This document shows, piece after piece, positions 9,263 to 17,412 of a DNA stretch of 64,000 nucleotides. The stretch comes from Neobacillus fumarioli NBRC 102428 (GTDB lineage: Bacteria > Bacillota > Bacilli > Bacillales > Cytobacillaceae), in the NCBI RefSeq assembly GCF_001591485.1, contig NZ_BCUZ01000002.1:1-64000 (forward strand), in the 5' to 3' direction. The translations under genes and the position numbers were made by a program. Below the pieces are notes generated by a model. It was not told the origin of the DNA and made no database searches. It saw only the letters and a list, made by a program, of their open reading frames with translations. Position 1 is the stretch's first letter; each line of letters opens with the position of its first letter.

Positions 9263-10546
9263 TTAATTTGTAGAATTATGTACGAATTTGACACCATTCA
9301 TCTTCTCTTTCTTCTGGACGATTGGCAGAGTCATCCATACTTTTGTTCCTTCGCCGACAGTGCTTTGAATGTCTAACATCCCATTATGGTCAGTGATGAT
9401 TTGATTGGTTACCATTAATCCCAGGCCGGTTCCTTCTTTCTTAGTGGAATAGAATGGTTCACATAAATTACGAATGTTTTCTTCGGCAATGCCGCAGCCT
9501 TCATCCTCAATCAAAATACAGAGTGTACTTTTGCCTATTGACTGCGCATGGATGGTTACTTTCCCACCATCAGGCATCGACTCAATGGCGTTTTTGATTA
9601 AGTTAATAAAAACCTGCTTCAGCCGATTTTCATCACAATCGATTGGAGGTAACACTTCTTCTATAACGGTTTCGATCGTTACACCGTGATTAGCAGCTTG
9701 CTGATTGGTAATCGATACGGTATAGGCGATAATATCGGAAATATTTGCTTTTGCAAAATGAATTTCCTTTGGTTTTCCAATATACATTAAATCACTTACG
9801 ATCGAATCGATCCGGTCTATTTCCTCTACCATGATCGGATAATATTCATTCATATTAGGGTATTTCTCATGTTGCAGCTGGATAAAGCCTTTTAATGAAG
9901 CTAATGGGTTGCGGATTTCATGCCCTACAGCTGCAGCCATTTGGCCAATTAAAGCAAGTTTCTCTTTTCTCCGAAGCTCCTCGTAAACATTGGTTAATGA
10001 ATAAATATACGAATAAAACCGTGTTAACAAGAGATAAACAATAGCAGACAAAGCGAGAACAATGACGATTGGTTTTAACACAATGGCAGTCTGTAAAACA
10101 ACCCCTATAAAAAAATACTTCCCGATCATCGTCAAGGCCACACTCCAAAAATAATGCCTGTTAACAAAGATCGGCGAAAAAACAATAAAGAGAAGCTCTA
10201 CGAGATTCCCAGAAGCAAATTCCTTCGTTGTTCCATAATAAATGAAAATATTATTTATGACATCGATAATGGTATAAGTAAATAGAATAAAATATTTCAC
10301 AATAAAGGGATTACCTTTTTTAATAAAAAAAGAGGACAACAACAGCACAATTGCCATGAATACATAAACCCAATACCCCAAACCTTCAGTGAACGAATGC
10401 GGGTCTCCATAGTTTGTATACTTAGGGAGAAGATAACCCCAAAGCAAGTCATACGATATGTAAAAAATATAGAATAACCATAAAAATAGCTTAATGGCTT
10501 TTTTTTCTTCAAAAACAAGCGCTAATCGATTACTGCCTTCCTTCAT
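9263..10546 (-). CDS. Membrane sensor histidine kinase sharing its input domain with the HD-GYP protein
   Basis: A 427-residue kinase. Residues about 17-178 form a six-helix membrane input domain that parallels the one in the downstream HD-GYP gene (SGNLVEL at 112-118). Then follow a HisKA domain with His209 in AVGHEIRNPLASLKG, an N box (NLIKNAIESMPDGG), G1 (DEGCGI) and G2 (GTGLGLMV). The HisKA region resembles the KinA-KinE sporulation kinases of Bacillus, so it may feed a phosphorelay; no response regulator is encoded next to it. SD AAGGAG precedes the ATG. The gap to the HD-GYP gene is about 99 bases, so the kinase, HD-GYP protein, peptide and protease may be one transcript. Confidence 0.85.
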   Translation of the reverse strand: MKEGSNRLALVFEEKKAIKLFLWLFYIFYISYDLLWGYLLPKYTNYGDPHSFTEGLGYWVYVFMAIVLLLSSFFIKKGNPFIVKYFILFTYTIIDVINNIFIYYGTTKEFASGNLVELLFIVFSPIFVNRHYFWSVALTMIGKYFFIGVVLQTAIVLKPIVIVLALSAIVYLLLTRFYSYIYSLTNVYEELRRKEKLALIGQMAAAVGHEIRNPLASLKGFIQLQHEKYPNMNEYYPIMVEEIDRIDSIVSDLMYIGKPKEIHFAKANISDIIAYTVSITNQQAANHGVTIETVIEEVLPPIDCDENRLKQVFINLIKNAIESMPDGGKVTIHAQSIGKSTLCILIEDEGCGIAEENIRNLCEPFYSTKKEGTGLGLMVTNQIITDHNGMLDIQSTVGEGTKVWMTLPIVQKKEKMNGVKFVHNSTN

Positions 10547-10671
10547 TTCTTTTTCTCCTTAACACCTTAAACTCTGCGACATCCAAACGTAGGACAAAAC
10601 TCCTTCTTTTATTCTACCATCTTTTGCGATCCATTTTGACATAAAAAACGAGTATTTTCGAAAATTCGCAC

Positions 10672-10703
10672 CAAAAAAATAGGAGCCCTTTAGGACCCCT
10701 ATA
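10672..10703 (-). terminator. Rho-independent terminator after the amino acid permease gene
   Basis: On the minus strand ATAGGGGTCCT pairs with AGGGCTCCTAT and is followed by seven T residues, just past the permease stop codon. Confidence 0.8.
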
Positions 10704-10706
10704 GCA

Positions 10707-12122
10707 TTAGCCTACCTGTTTAATTTCCGAAACTTTGTTATTTAATGTAGAATGTCTTCGCCCGTATCCAAAGTAAACGACTAAACCAATGACAAGCCAC
10801 ACAACAAACGCAATCCATGTTACCCTTGGCAATTGCAGTGTCAAATAGCCGCAGAAAAAGAAGGCCAGGATTGGAATATACGGAACAAATGGAACACGGA
10901 AGCCTGTTGTTGGTGCATTCTTATTTTTACGTAAATATAAAATTCCTACAGCCACCATCATGAAAGCAAATAATGTTCCGATATTTGTCAAATCCGCTAG
11001 TTTGCTTAATGGGATGAAGCCGGAAAAAATCGATACTAGTAAACAAGTAATCCAAGTATTCACCTTTGGTGTTTGATGTTTTTGATCCACTTTTGAGAAC
11101 ACTTTTGGCAGCAGTCCGTCACGGCTAATCGCATAGAATAGGCGAGTCTGTCCGTAAATCATGACAAGCAATACAGTGGTAATACCGATAATGGCACCAA
11201 GTGAAATAAATCCGGCAAGCCAATCTTTATGAATGTAGTTAAGCGCAAAAGCAACAGGGTTTTTCACGTCAAGCTTTGGATAGGGAACAATTCCAGTTAA
11301 AATAGCTGAAACCACGATATAAAGAGCTGTACATATAAGAAGGGAAGATATAATCCCAATCGGCATATTTTTCTGCGGATTTCTCACTTCCTCTGCAGCT
11401 GTTGAAACAGCGTCAAATCCAATATAAGCGAAGAAAACGGTTGCAGCCCCAGTTGCAACACCACTAAAACCAAATGGCATGAAAGGCGACCAGTTATGCG
11501 GCTTCACATACCAAACACCGACACCGATGAATAATAAAACAACTGCCAGTTTAATAATCACCATAATACTATTAAAACGAGCTGATTTTCTTACACCTTG
11601 CGTGAGCAGGAACGAAATGATGAACGTAATCAAAATAGCTGGAACATCGACAAAAGTTCCATGTGCCGGGTCATAGGCACTTGACAAAATTTTAGGGAAG
11701 TGAATGCCAAATCCGGCAATCAGCCCTTGGAAATACCCTGACCAGCCGCTGGCAACCGCTGAACAGGCAAATCCATATTCAAGAATTAAATCCCACCCTA
11801 AAATCCAAGCAATCAATTCACCAAATGTTGCATAGCTGTACGTATAGGCACTTCCTGAAACTGGAACAACAGAAGCGAATTCTGCATAACAAAGTGCTGC
11901 AAACACACAAGCCAGACCAGATATAATAAAGGATAGAATTAATGCAGGACCCGCATGTTCAGCAGCAGCAACCCCGGTCAACACGAAGATTCCGGTGCCA
12001 ATAATCGCGCCAATCCCAAGCATAGATAAATCAAAAGCCCCTAAATCCTTCTTTAAAGTGACATCTTTCTTTCCAGCCTCTTGAATTAAAGCTTGGATGG
12101 ACTTCTTCCTAAATAAATTCAT
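10707..12122 (-). CDS. yfnA: APC-family cationic/neutral amino acid permease (YfnA-like)
   Basis: A 471-residue transporter with about twelve hydrophobic helices. The first helix contains GIGAIIGTGIFVLTG, the substrate-site loop of APC/CAT permeases, and the N-terminal FRKKSIQALIQE together with the LKKDLGAFDLSMLGIG stretch matches the B. subtilis YfnA/CAT group. It imports amino acids with protons; specificity is not visible. SD AAGGAGG lies before the ATG. It is a single-gene unit with its own terminator. The 302-base region upstream is very AT-rich. Confidence 0.85.
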   Translation of the reverse strand: MNLFRKKSIQALIQEAGKKDVTLKKDLGAFDLSMLGIGAIIGTGIFVLTGVAAAEHAGPALILSFIISGLACVFAALCYAEFASVVPVSGSAYTYSYATFGELIAWILGWDLILEYGFACSAVASGWSGYFQGLIAGFGIHFPKILSSAYDPAHGTFVDVPAILITFIISFLLTQGVRKSARFNSIMVIIKLAVVLLFIGVGVWYVKPHNWSPFMPFGFSGVATGAATVFFAYIGFDAVSTAAEEVRNPQKNMPIGIISSLLICTALYIVVSAILTGIVPYPKLDVKNPVAFALNYIHKDWLAGFISLGAIIGITTVLLVMIYGQTRLFYAISRDGLLPKVFSKVDQKHQTPKVNTWITCLLVSIFSGFIPLSKLADLTNIGTLFAFMMVAVGILYLRKNKNAPTTGFRVPFVPYIPILAFFFCGYLTLQLPRVTWIAFVVWLVIGLVVYFGYGRRHSTLNNKVSEIKQVG

Positions 12123-12424
12123 ATTTAAACCTCCTTGATTCCTGTCTAAATGTTCTGAAAAAATAGGCTATAAGAATTATACATTGGTATAATATAATTT
12201 TTTTGTCGAAAAAGCAATATTTTTTGAAAAATAAAATTATTTATCAATTAATACCAAGTAAAATATACCCATCATTGATATCCTTTTCCGGTCAGACAAA
12301 AGATTTCCACTATATCGAAAACTGTTATTATTATACACTGAATCTTCTGCTGACCTTTTGATGCTTTATTTTTCTAGTTCTTCGAATTATAAAATGGCCT
12401 GGCAGACAGTCGCCAAGCCATTCT
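12123..12424. other. AT-rich intergenic region upstream of the amino acid permease
   Basis: It holds the permease leader with its SD (AAGGAGG) on the right-to-left strand, long A/T runs that can serve as a promoter, and at 12388-12422 the terminator of the next gene. I found no gene or convincing operator in it. Confidence 0.5.
12388..12422 (-). terminator. Hairpin terminator after the C39-like peptidase gene
   Basis: On the minus strand AATGGCTTGGC pairs with GCCAGGCCATT around a short loop and is followed by TTTATAATT. The T-run is weak, so efficiency is uncertain. Confidence 0.6.
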
Positions 12425-13168
12425 TTATTCAATTACAATCGCTTGTTTCCCCATTTGCTCCCAAGCTTTCTCAAAAGTAACGCGATTTAATTTTTTATTT
12501 TTATCACCGTATGGGTCATTGATATAAATGGAATCTTGATCGTAACCAGTGATCACGACACTATGCTCACTATAAGTGATTTGAATTTTTCCCTGTGGTG
12601 TGTTCCATGTTTCGAAGTCAGAAACTGGGGCAAATTCTACCGTGGTAATAATCCACACAGGCCTGCCCTGTGCGACTTGCTTTAATAGATCCGTAAATGG
12701 ACTTCCTGTTAGATTGACCGCCCTTTCTCCTGCATATTTTGCAGCAAGCTTAAAAATTGGGCCATTATATGCCGCATACCCTGGACCATTTGCCATATCT
12801 CCGACAAAGCCGGCATTGGGGTTGCCATTTAGTCCGTTACTATAAGTAAACGGCACTGTCTGAATTTGATTTGCCAATTCATTCTTTGTTACCTTGATCC
12901 CACTGTAATTAAGAATCATCGCCAAACTTGTTACTTCACAGCCGTTGTGCAAGAAAGGCGGATCCATTTGTTTGATTAACGGGACATCTAGCAGCTTGCT
13001 GACCGGGAAAACCGGCTCATTTACCTGTTTCACTACAACATTCGTTTTTAATAAGGCGGCGGATTTTTTTATTTTTGCTTCTAGATGATTAAATTCATCT
13101 GCAAATATGGCCTGAGCGCCTACTAATGAAATTAATAGGATAATGGTAACGACGATCAATTTTTTCAT
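12425..13168 (-). CDS. Secreted C39-like (papain-fold) peptidase family protein
   Basis: About 247 residues with an N-terminal signal peptide (MKKLIVV, then a hydrophobic run ending AQAIFA). The mature part has a peptidase C39_2 domain: catalytic Cys77 in NGCEVTSLAMIL, His in SEHSVVITGYD and Asp/Asn in YINDPYGD. Such exported proteins are common in Bacillus and may cut peptides or cell-wall-linked substrates, though most are uncharacterised. The start is uncertain: an ATG at 13183 adds MDCSV ahead of the signal peptide, and neither start has a good ribosome binding site. It is read alone on the minus strand. Confidence 0.75.
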   Translation of the reverse strand: MKKLIVVTIILLISLVGAQAIFADEFNHLEAKIKKSAALLKTNVVVKQVNEPVFPVSKLLDVPLIKQMDPPFLHNGCEVTSLAMILNYSGIKVTKNELANQIQTVPFTYSNGLNGNPNAGFVGDMANGPGYAAYNGPIFKLAAKYAGERAVNLTGSPFTDLLKQVAQGRPVWIITTVEFAPVSDFETWNTPQGKIQITYSEHSVVITGYDQDSIYINDPYGDKNKKLNRVTFEKAWEQMGKQAIVIE

Positions 13169-13272
13169 AACGGAACAATCCATTCTTAGGAACTTTTCAA
13201 TATTACCTTAACAAAAATTAGTGGAATGATAAATGATTTTATACCTATTTTCTTAACAAATGCTTAAAAAGA

Positions 13273-13737
13273 TTACACCTTTTGTTTACGTTTTTTCATT
13301 TTGATGACAATCTGATTAATAACTTCGGAAAAAACAAGCCCAAAGGCAATAGAACCAGCAATCATCAATACTTTTGCTGCAATGGCCAGCGCGGTATTAT
13401 AATCGTTCTCTACAAAATTGCGCATTGCATCATACGCCATACCTCCCGGAACCAGTGGGATCATCCCAGCAACACTAAAAATCGTCACTGGTGTTTTGTA
13501 AAATTTGGCCAATTCCTGACTTAGCACAGCTATAAAAATCGTGGAGGTAATTGTAGCTAAAACAGCATCCTTCGTGTAGCCTTCTAGCAGGTAATAGACA
13601 GCCCAGCCTCCCATTCCAATCAGACCGCACTTTATTAATGATTCTTTTGGTACATTGAAAATGATCCCGAATGCACTTGTTCCGATTAGGCTTGTCACTA
13701 ATTGTGCTAATAGATCCACTTTATCTAAAGCCCCCAT
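13273..13737 (-). CDS. Threonine/serine exporter family, short C-terminal half (YjjB/DUF3815)
   Basis: A 154-residue membrane protein with four or five hydrophobic segments and the motif AGMIPLVPGGMAYDAM, typical of the second half of ThrE exporters. In Firmicutes ThrE is split in two adjacent genes, as here, and both proteins probably assemble into one amino acid exporter. The ATG at 13737 lies directly after the partner's TAA (13739-13741). No separate ribosome site is visible, so translation likely depends on the upstream gene. Confidence 0.85.
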   Translation of the reverse strand: MGALDKVDLLAQLVTSLIGTSAFGIIFNVPKESLIKCGLIGMGGWAVYYLLEGYTKDAVLATITSTIFIAVLSQELAKFYKTPVTIFSVAGMIPLVPGGMAYDAMRNFVENDYNTALAIAAKVLMIAGSIAFGLVFSEVINQIVIKMKKRKQKV

Positions 13738-13738
13738 C

Positions 13739-14500
13739 TTATAAAAATGATAATACGACTGCAATCCCAGCTCCAATGGCAAAAGCTGTAAGAAACGCCT
13801 CTGCCCCTTTTGACAGGCCCGAAACCAAATGGCCAGCCATCAAATCTCTGACCGCATTGGTTAGTAATAAACCAGGAACGAGCGACATGACCGATCCAAT
13901 AATAATCTTATCCAACTGATGTCCCAGTCCGATTTTGACAAGAAGAAAGGACAATAGCCCAATAATAAACGAAGCCAGAAATTCAGAAAAGAACTTGATC
14001 GGAATAAAGCGATGAAAATAAACAAAGCTAAGATACCCTGCGCCTCCCGAAATCATCGTAGGGATAAAATCGATCCAATGCCCGTTAAACATAATCATAA
14101 AACAGCCGTCTGCCACTGATGCAGCCACTACTTGTATTTTAAACGGAAAAGTGAGGTTCATTGTTTCAATTTCTTTTAAAAGTTTTTTAGCTTCTTGGAG
14201 ACTTACCTCACCGCAGGCAATTCTTCTTGAAATGCTATTAACCATTGAGACTTTTTTTAAATCTGTGGATCGTGTGGATATCCGTATCAGTTTTGTCGTG
14301 ACCGGCCCTGTTCCTTCAGTTGAAAAAATAATTCCAGTCGGGGTTACATAACTATGTGAATTTTCCATCCCGAAGGCAGCCGCGATCCGCATCATCGTAT
14401 CTTCCACCCGATAGGTCTCTCCCCCGCTTTGTAGAATAATCTTACCTGCCAGCAGGCAGACTTCCATAATTTCATTCAATTGTTCCAGCTGTTTTTCCAT
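13739..14500 (-). CDS. Threonine/serine exporter family, N-terminal half (YjjP/DUF1212)
   Basis: A 253-residue protein. The first half is soluble and contains GGETYRVEDTMMRIA and the TEGTGPVTTKLIRI region; the second half has about five membrane helices ending in VPGLLLTNAVRDLMAGH. This is the N-terminal ThrE domain. SD GGGTGA precedes the ATG. It is the first gene of a two-gene unit whose second member encodes the short C-terminal half. The presumed task is export of threonine, serine or related compounds. Confidence 0.85.
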   Translation of the reverse strand: MEKQLEQLNEIMEVCLLAGKIILQSGGETYRVEDTMMRIAAAFGMENSHSYVTPTGIIFSTEGTGPVTTKLIRISTRSTDLKKVSMVNSISRRIACGEVSLQEAKKLLKEIETMNLTFPFKIQVVAASVADGCFMIMFNGHWIDFIPTMISGGAGYLSFVYFHRFIPIKFFSEFLASFIIGLLSFLLVKIGLGHQLDKIIIGSVMSLVPGLLLTNAVRDLMAGHLVSGLSKGAEAFLTAFAIGAGIAVVLSFL

Positions 14501-14617
14501 AACTTCACCCGCGTTTTACTTCATTCGTAATTATAGTTTAAATCAAAATAATGGTTTGAGTCTAACTAATTTATGACGAATAGCAAAAATAATTGTCACA
14601 CAAAATTGAAAGACTTA

Positions 14618-14646
14618 TTCAAATTTTCAAAAATGTATAGTATAAT
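14618..14646 (+). promoter_or_regulatory. Sigma-A-type promoter of cstA
   Basis: TTCAAA (14618-14623) and TATAAT (14641-14646) are separated by 17 bases, and cstA starts 31 bases further on. No clear CcpA site was seen beside it. Confidence 0.65.
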
Positions 14647-14677
14647 ATTACCATACTAGACAAAAAGGGGGAGTATC

Positions 14678-16753
14678 ATGAAAGCGTTTAAATCTATTCT
14701 CATCTGGGGGATCATTACAGCCCTAGGTGCGTCAGGTTTTGCGGTCATGGCTTTAAATCGCGGCGAAAGTATTAATGCGATATGGCTATTAACGGCTGCT
14801 GTCTGTGTGTATGCCATTGCCTACCGCTTTTACAGCAAGTTTATTGCCCATAAGGTGTTTCAGCTGGATGACAACCGGAAGACACCTGCCGAATTGCATA
14901 ACGACGGGAAAGACTATGTTCCAACGAACAAATGGGTGCTGTTTGGCCACCATTTTGCCGCAATCGCTGGTGCCGGCCCATTAGTCGGTCCCATCTTAGC
15001 TGCCCAAATGGGCTACCTGCCGGGGACGCTTTGGATTGTTGTCGGTGTTGTATTGGCCGGTGCTGTTCAGGACTTTATTATTCTTTTTGGTTCTATGCGC
15101 CGTGATGGGAAATCACTCGGGGAAATGATTAAGGATGAAATGGGCAAAGTAACTGGCATCATTTCTATGATCGGTATTTTAGGTATTATGATTATTTTAT
15201 TAGCCGTTTTAGCACTTGTCGTGGTTAAAGCATTAGTGGGAAGCCCATGGGGAATGTTTACCATTGCGGCAACGATTCCAATTGCCATTTTCATGGGAAT
15301 CTATATGAGGTATATTCGACCGGGACGAGTTGGCGAGGCATCCTTAATTGGCATTGTATTATTGCTGTTTGCTCTTTTCTTTGGACAGACCGTCGCAGAG
15401 AACCCGTCCCTCGCTGCCATGTTTACTTTCAAAGGTGAAACCATCGCTATTATGATGATTATCTATGGTTTTATTGCTTCTGTTTTACCAGTCTGGCTTC
15501 TTTTGGCTCCGCGCGATTATTTAAGTACATTTTTAAAAATCGGTACCATCTTGGCGCTGGCACTCGGCATTATTATTGTAGCACCGAATCTACAAATGGC
15601 AGGCGTAACGAAATTTATCAATGGTACAGGTCCTGTATTTGCCGGCAACCTGTTCCCATTCTTGTTTATCACAATTGCCTGCGGTTCTGTATCCGGATTC
15701 CATGCCCTTGTTTCTTCCGGAACAACGCCAAAGATGATCGAAATCGAATCTCACGCCCGGCCAATCGGCTATGGCGCGATGCTGACCGAATCATTTGTTG
15801 CGGTAATGGCGATGATCGCCGCATGTGTGCTTCATCCAGGTGTATATTTCGCCATTAATAGCCCTCCAGCAGTCATTGGCACTGATGCCGCTCAAGCAGC
15901 TCACGTCATTTCCAATTGGGGTTTTACAGTTACCCCGGATGATTTGAAAACGATTGCCAAACATGTAGGCGAGCAATCAATCTTATCTAGAACTGGCGGT
16001 GCCCCGACTCTTGCGATCGGAATGGCGACGATATTCTCGCAAGTGATCGGCGGTAAAGCATTAATGGCATTTTGGTACCATTTTGCCATTCTGTTCGAAG
16101 CATTGTTCATTTTAACAACGATTGACGCCGGTACACGGGTCGGCCGTTTTATGATTCAAGACTTGATCGGATCTGCTTATAAACCATTTAAGAAAACAGA
16201 AAGCTTACTTCCGAACATGATTGCTACGGCGTTATGTGTACTATTATGGGGATACTTCCTGTACCAGGGTGTCATCGATCCGCTTGGCGGAATTAACACC
16301 CTATGGCCGCTATTTGGCATTGCCAACCAAATGCTGGCAGGTATCGCTTTATTATTAGGATCAACCATTCTCTTTAAAATGGGCAAGAAAGCCTATACCT
16401 GGGTTACATTACTGCCGACTACATGGCTGTTAATCGTGACATTAACTGCGGGCTGGCAAAAACTCTTTGATGCCAATCCGAAAGTCGGCTTCCTGTCCCA
16501 TGCAAAAGTTTTCAAACAAGCTTATGACAGCGGAAAAATTCTTGCACCTGCCAAAACGGCCGCCCAAATGAAACAAGTATTGATTAATGACTATGTCGAT
16601 GCTACTCTGACAGGTATTTTCATGCTCGTTGTGATTGTTGTATTCATCTCGGCACTTAGTATTTGGTATAAGGTTATCACTAATCACAAATTGCCGTTGC
16701 ATGAGTCGCCATATGTACCGCATGATGAAGGAGATTTGAAACATTATGCTTAA
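14678..16753 (+). CDS. cstA: Carbon starvation protein CstA (peptide/pyruvate transporter family)
   Basis: A 691-residue membrane protein with about 18 hydrophobic segments. The N-terminal region has the family block FGHHFAAIAGAGPLVGPILA and GSMRRDGKSLGEM. The middle contains SGFHALVSSGTTPKMIE. CstA proteins bring in peptides or pyruvate during carbon shortage. The length fits the E. coli CstA/BtsT group better than the shorter B. subtilis CstA. SD AAGGGGGAG precedes the ATG, and a promoter lies at 14618-14646. The next gene, its usual small partner, overlaps by eight bases, so the two form one operon closed by a terminator. Confidence 0.92.
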   Translation: MKAFKSILIWGIITALGASGFAVMALNRGESINAIWLLTAAVCVYAIAYRFYSKFIAHKVFQLDDNRKTPAELHNDGKDYVPTNKWVLFGHHFAAIAGAGPLVGPILAAQMGYLPGTLWIVVGVVLAGAVQDFIILFGSMRRDGKSLGEMIKDEMGKVTGIISMIGILGIMIILLAVLALVVVKALVGSPWGMFTIAATIPIAIFMGIYMRYIRPGRVGEASLIGIVLLLFALFFGQTVAENPSLAAMFTFKGETIAIMMIIYGFIASVLPVWLLLAPRDYLSTFLKIGTILALALGIIIVAPNLQMAGVTKFINGTGPVFAGNLFPFLFITIACGSVSGFHALVSSGTTPKMIEIESHARPIGYGAMLTESFVAVMAMIAACVLHPGVYFAINSPPAVIGTDAAQAAHVISNWGFTVTPDDLKTIAKHVGEQSILSRTGGAPTLAIGMATIFSQVIGGKALMAFWYHFAILFEALFILTTIDAGTRVGRFMIQDLIGSAYKPFKKTESLLPNMIATALCVLLWGYFLYQGVIDPLGGINTLWPLFGIANQMLAGIALLLGSTILFKMGKKAYTWVTLLPTTWLLIVTLTAGWQKLFDANPKVGFLSHAKVFKQAYDSGKILAPAKTAAQMKQVLINDYVDATLTGIFMLVVIVVFISALSIWYKVITNHKLPLHESPYVPHDEGDLKHYA

Positions 16754-16949
16754 CACTTTAAGAAAAATGAACGCTTACCGGAAACAATTTTTCAGTCTTC
16801 TTGTCGGAGTTCCCAGCTATGAAACCTATGTCGAACATATGAAGACACACCACCCCGGCGAGCCGGTCAAATCCCGGAAGCAATTCTTTTGCGAAGCACA
16901 GGAAGAACGTTATAATGCAAAAGGCGGAAAAGTCTCAAGATGCTGTTAG
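16746..16949 (+). CDS. YbdD/YjiX family small protein (DUF466)
   Basis: A 67-residue protein with the conserved block GVPSYETYVEHMKTHHPGEP and an Arg/Cys-rich tail ending SRCC. Members are encoded next to CstA/BtsT transporters (YbdD with CstA in E. coli) and are thought to act with them. The ATG lies inside the end of cstA, eight bases before its stop is complete, with AAGGAG upstream, which argues for coupled translation. Confidence 0.88.
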   Translation: MLNTLRKMNAYRKQFFSLLVGVPSYETYVEHMKTHHPGEPVKSRKQFFCEAQEERYNAKGGKVSRCC

Positions 16950-16953
16950 ATGA

Positions 16954-16996
16954 AACAGCCTGCACCACATTTAGTTGGTGCCAGGCTGTTTTTATT
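16954..16996 (+). terminator. Rho-independent terminator of the cstA operon
   Basis: AACAGCCTG-CACCA pairs with TGGTG-CCAGGCTGTT, followed by TTTTTATT, directly after the small partner gene. Confidence 0.88.
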
Positions 16997-17287
16997 CACC
17001 GATGTTGTTTTCAAACCATTCCTGAAGCTCTTTTAATGAAGTAGCTCTCAAATTTCTTCCCCATTTTGCCCATAATCAGAGCCTGTATTTCCTCTTAACG
17101 TGATCTGCCCCTCATTGTCGGAAATTATGATGGCATATGGATAGTTCACATTTATGTACCTGGAATCCAAATCATGGTCGACCCAATTCTTGCTGCGTAA
17201 AAACGTCCAATTCAACTCCCTCCTTGTCAATATTGTTCCAAATATCCCGAAAAATTGTCCTGCAACAATTATGAAATCACTGGGCAA
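16992..17287 (-). pseudogene. Possible remnant of a small gene of unknown function
   Basis: On the minus strand one frame gives a protein-like stretch containing KNWVDHDLDSRYINVNYPY and IIISDNEGQITLRGN, then stops at about 17048. A second frame, starting near 17072, continues with a plausible C-terminus (LKELQEWFENNIGE and TAA at 16992-16994). A good AAGGAGGGAG site lies at about 17216-17225 but leads into yet another frame that stops after 12 codons. The picture is of one short gene broken by frameshifts. I do not recognise the family; the whole could also be chance. Confidence 0.35.
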
Positions 17288-17412
17288 AATAAGTTATAAA
17301 AAATTTTAAACCCATTGTGATTTGTACTATAATAACTAAGGAAATATTTTTTCTTATAATATTTATTTTTGAGTATTTTTTTTGCATTTACTTATTTAAA
17401 GGAGATTGACTT

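Noticed and set aside
14580-14620. A CcpA (cre) site in front of cstA
   Set aside because: The TTGAAAGACTTATTCAAA stretch lacks the central CG and other key bases of the consensus.
17300-17412. A GntR-type operator or strong promoter before gntK
   Set aside because: TATAAT is present at about 17328 but the -35 is poor, and no GntR palindrome was found.
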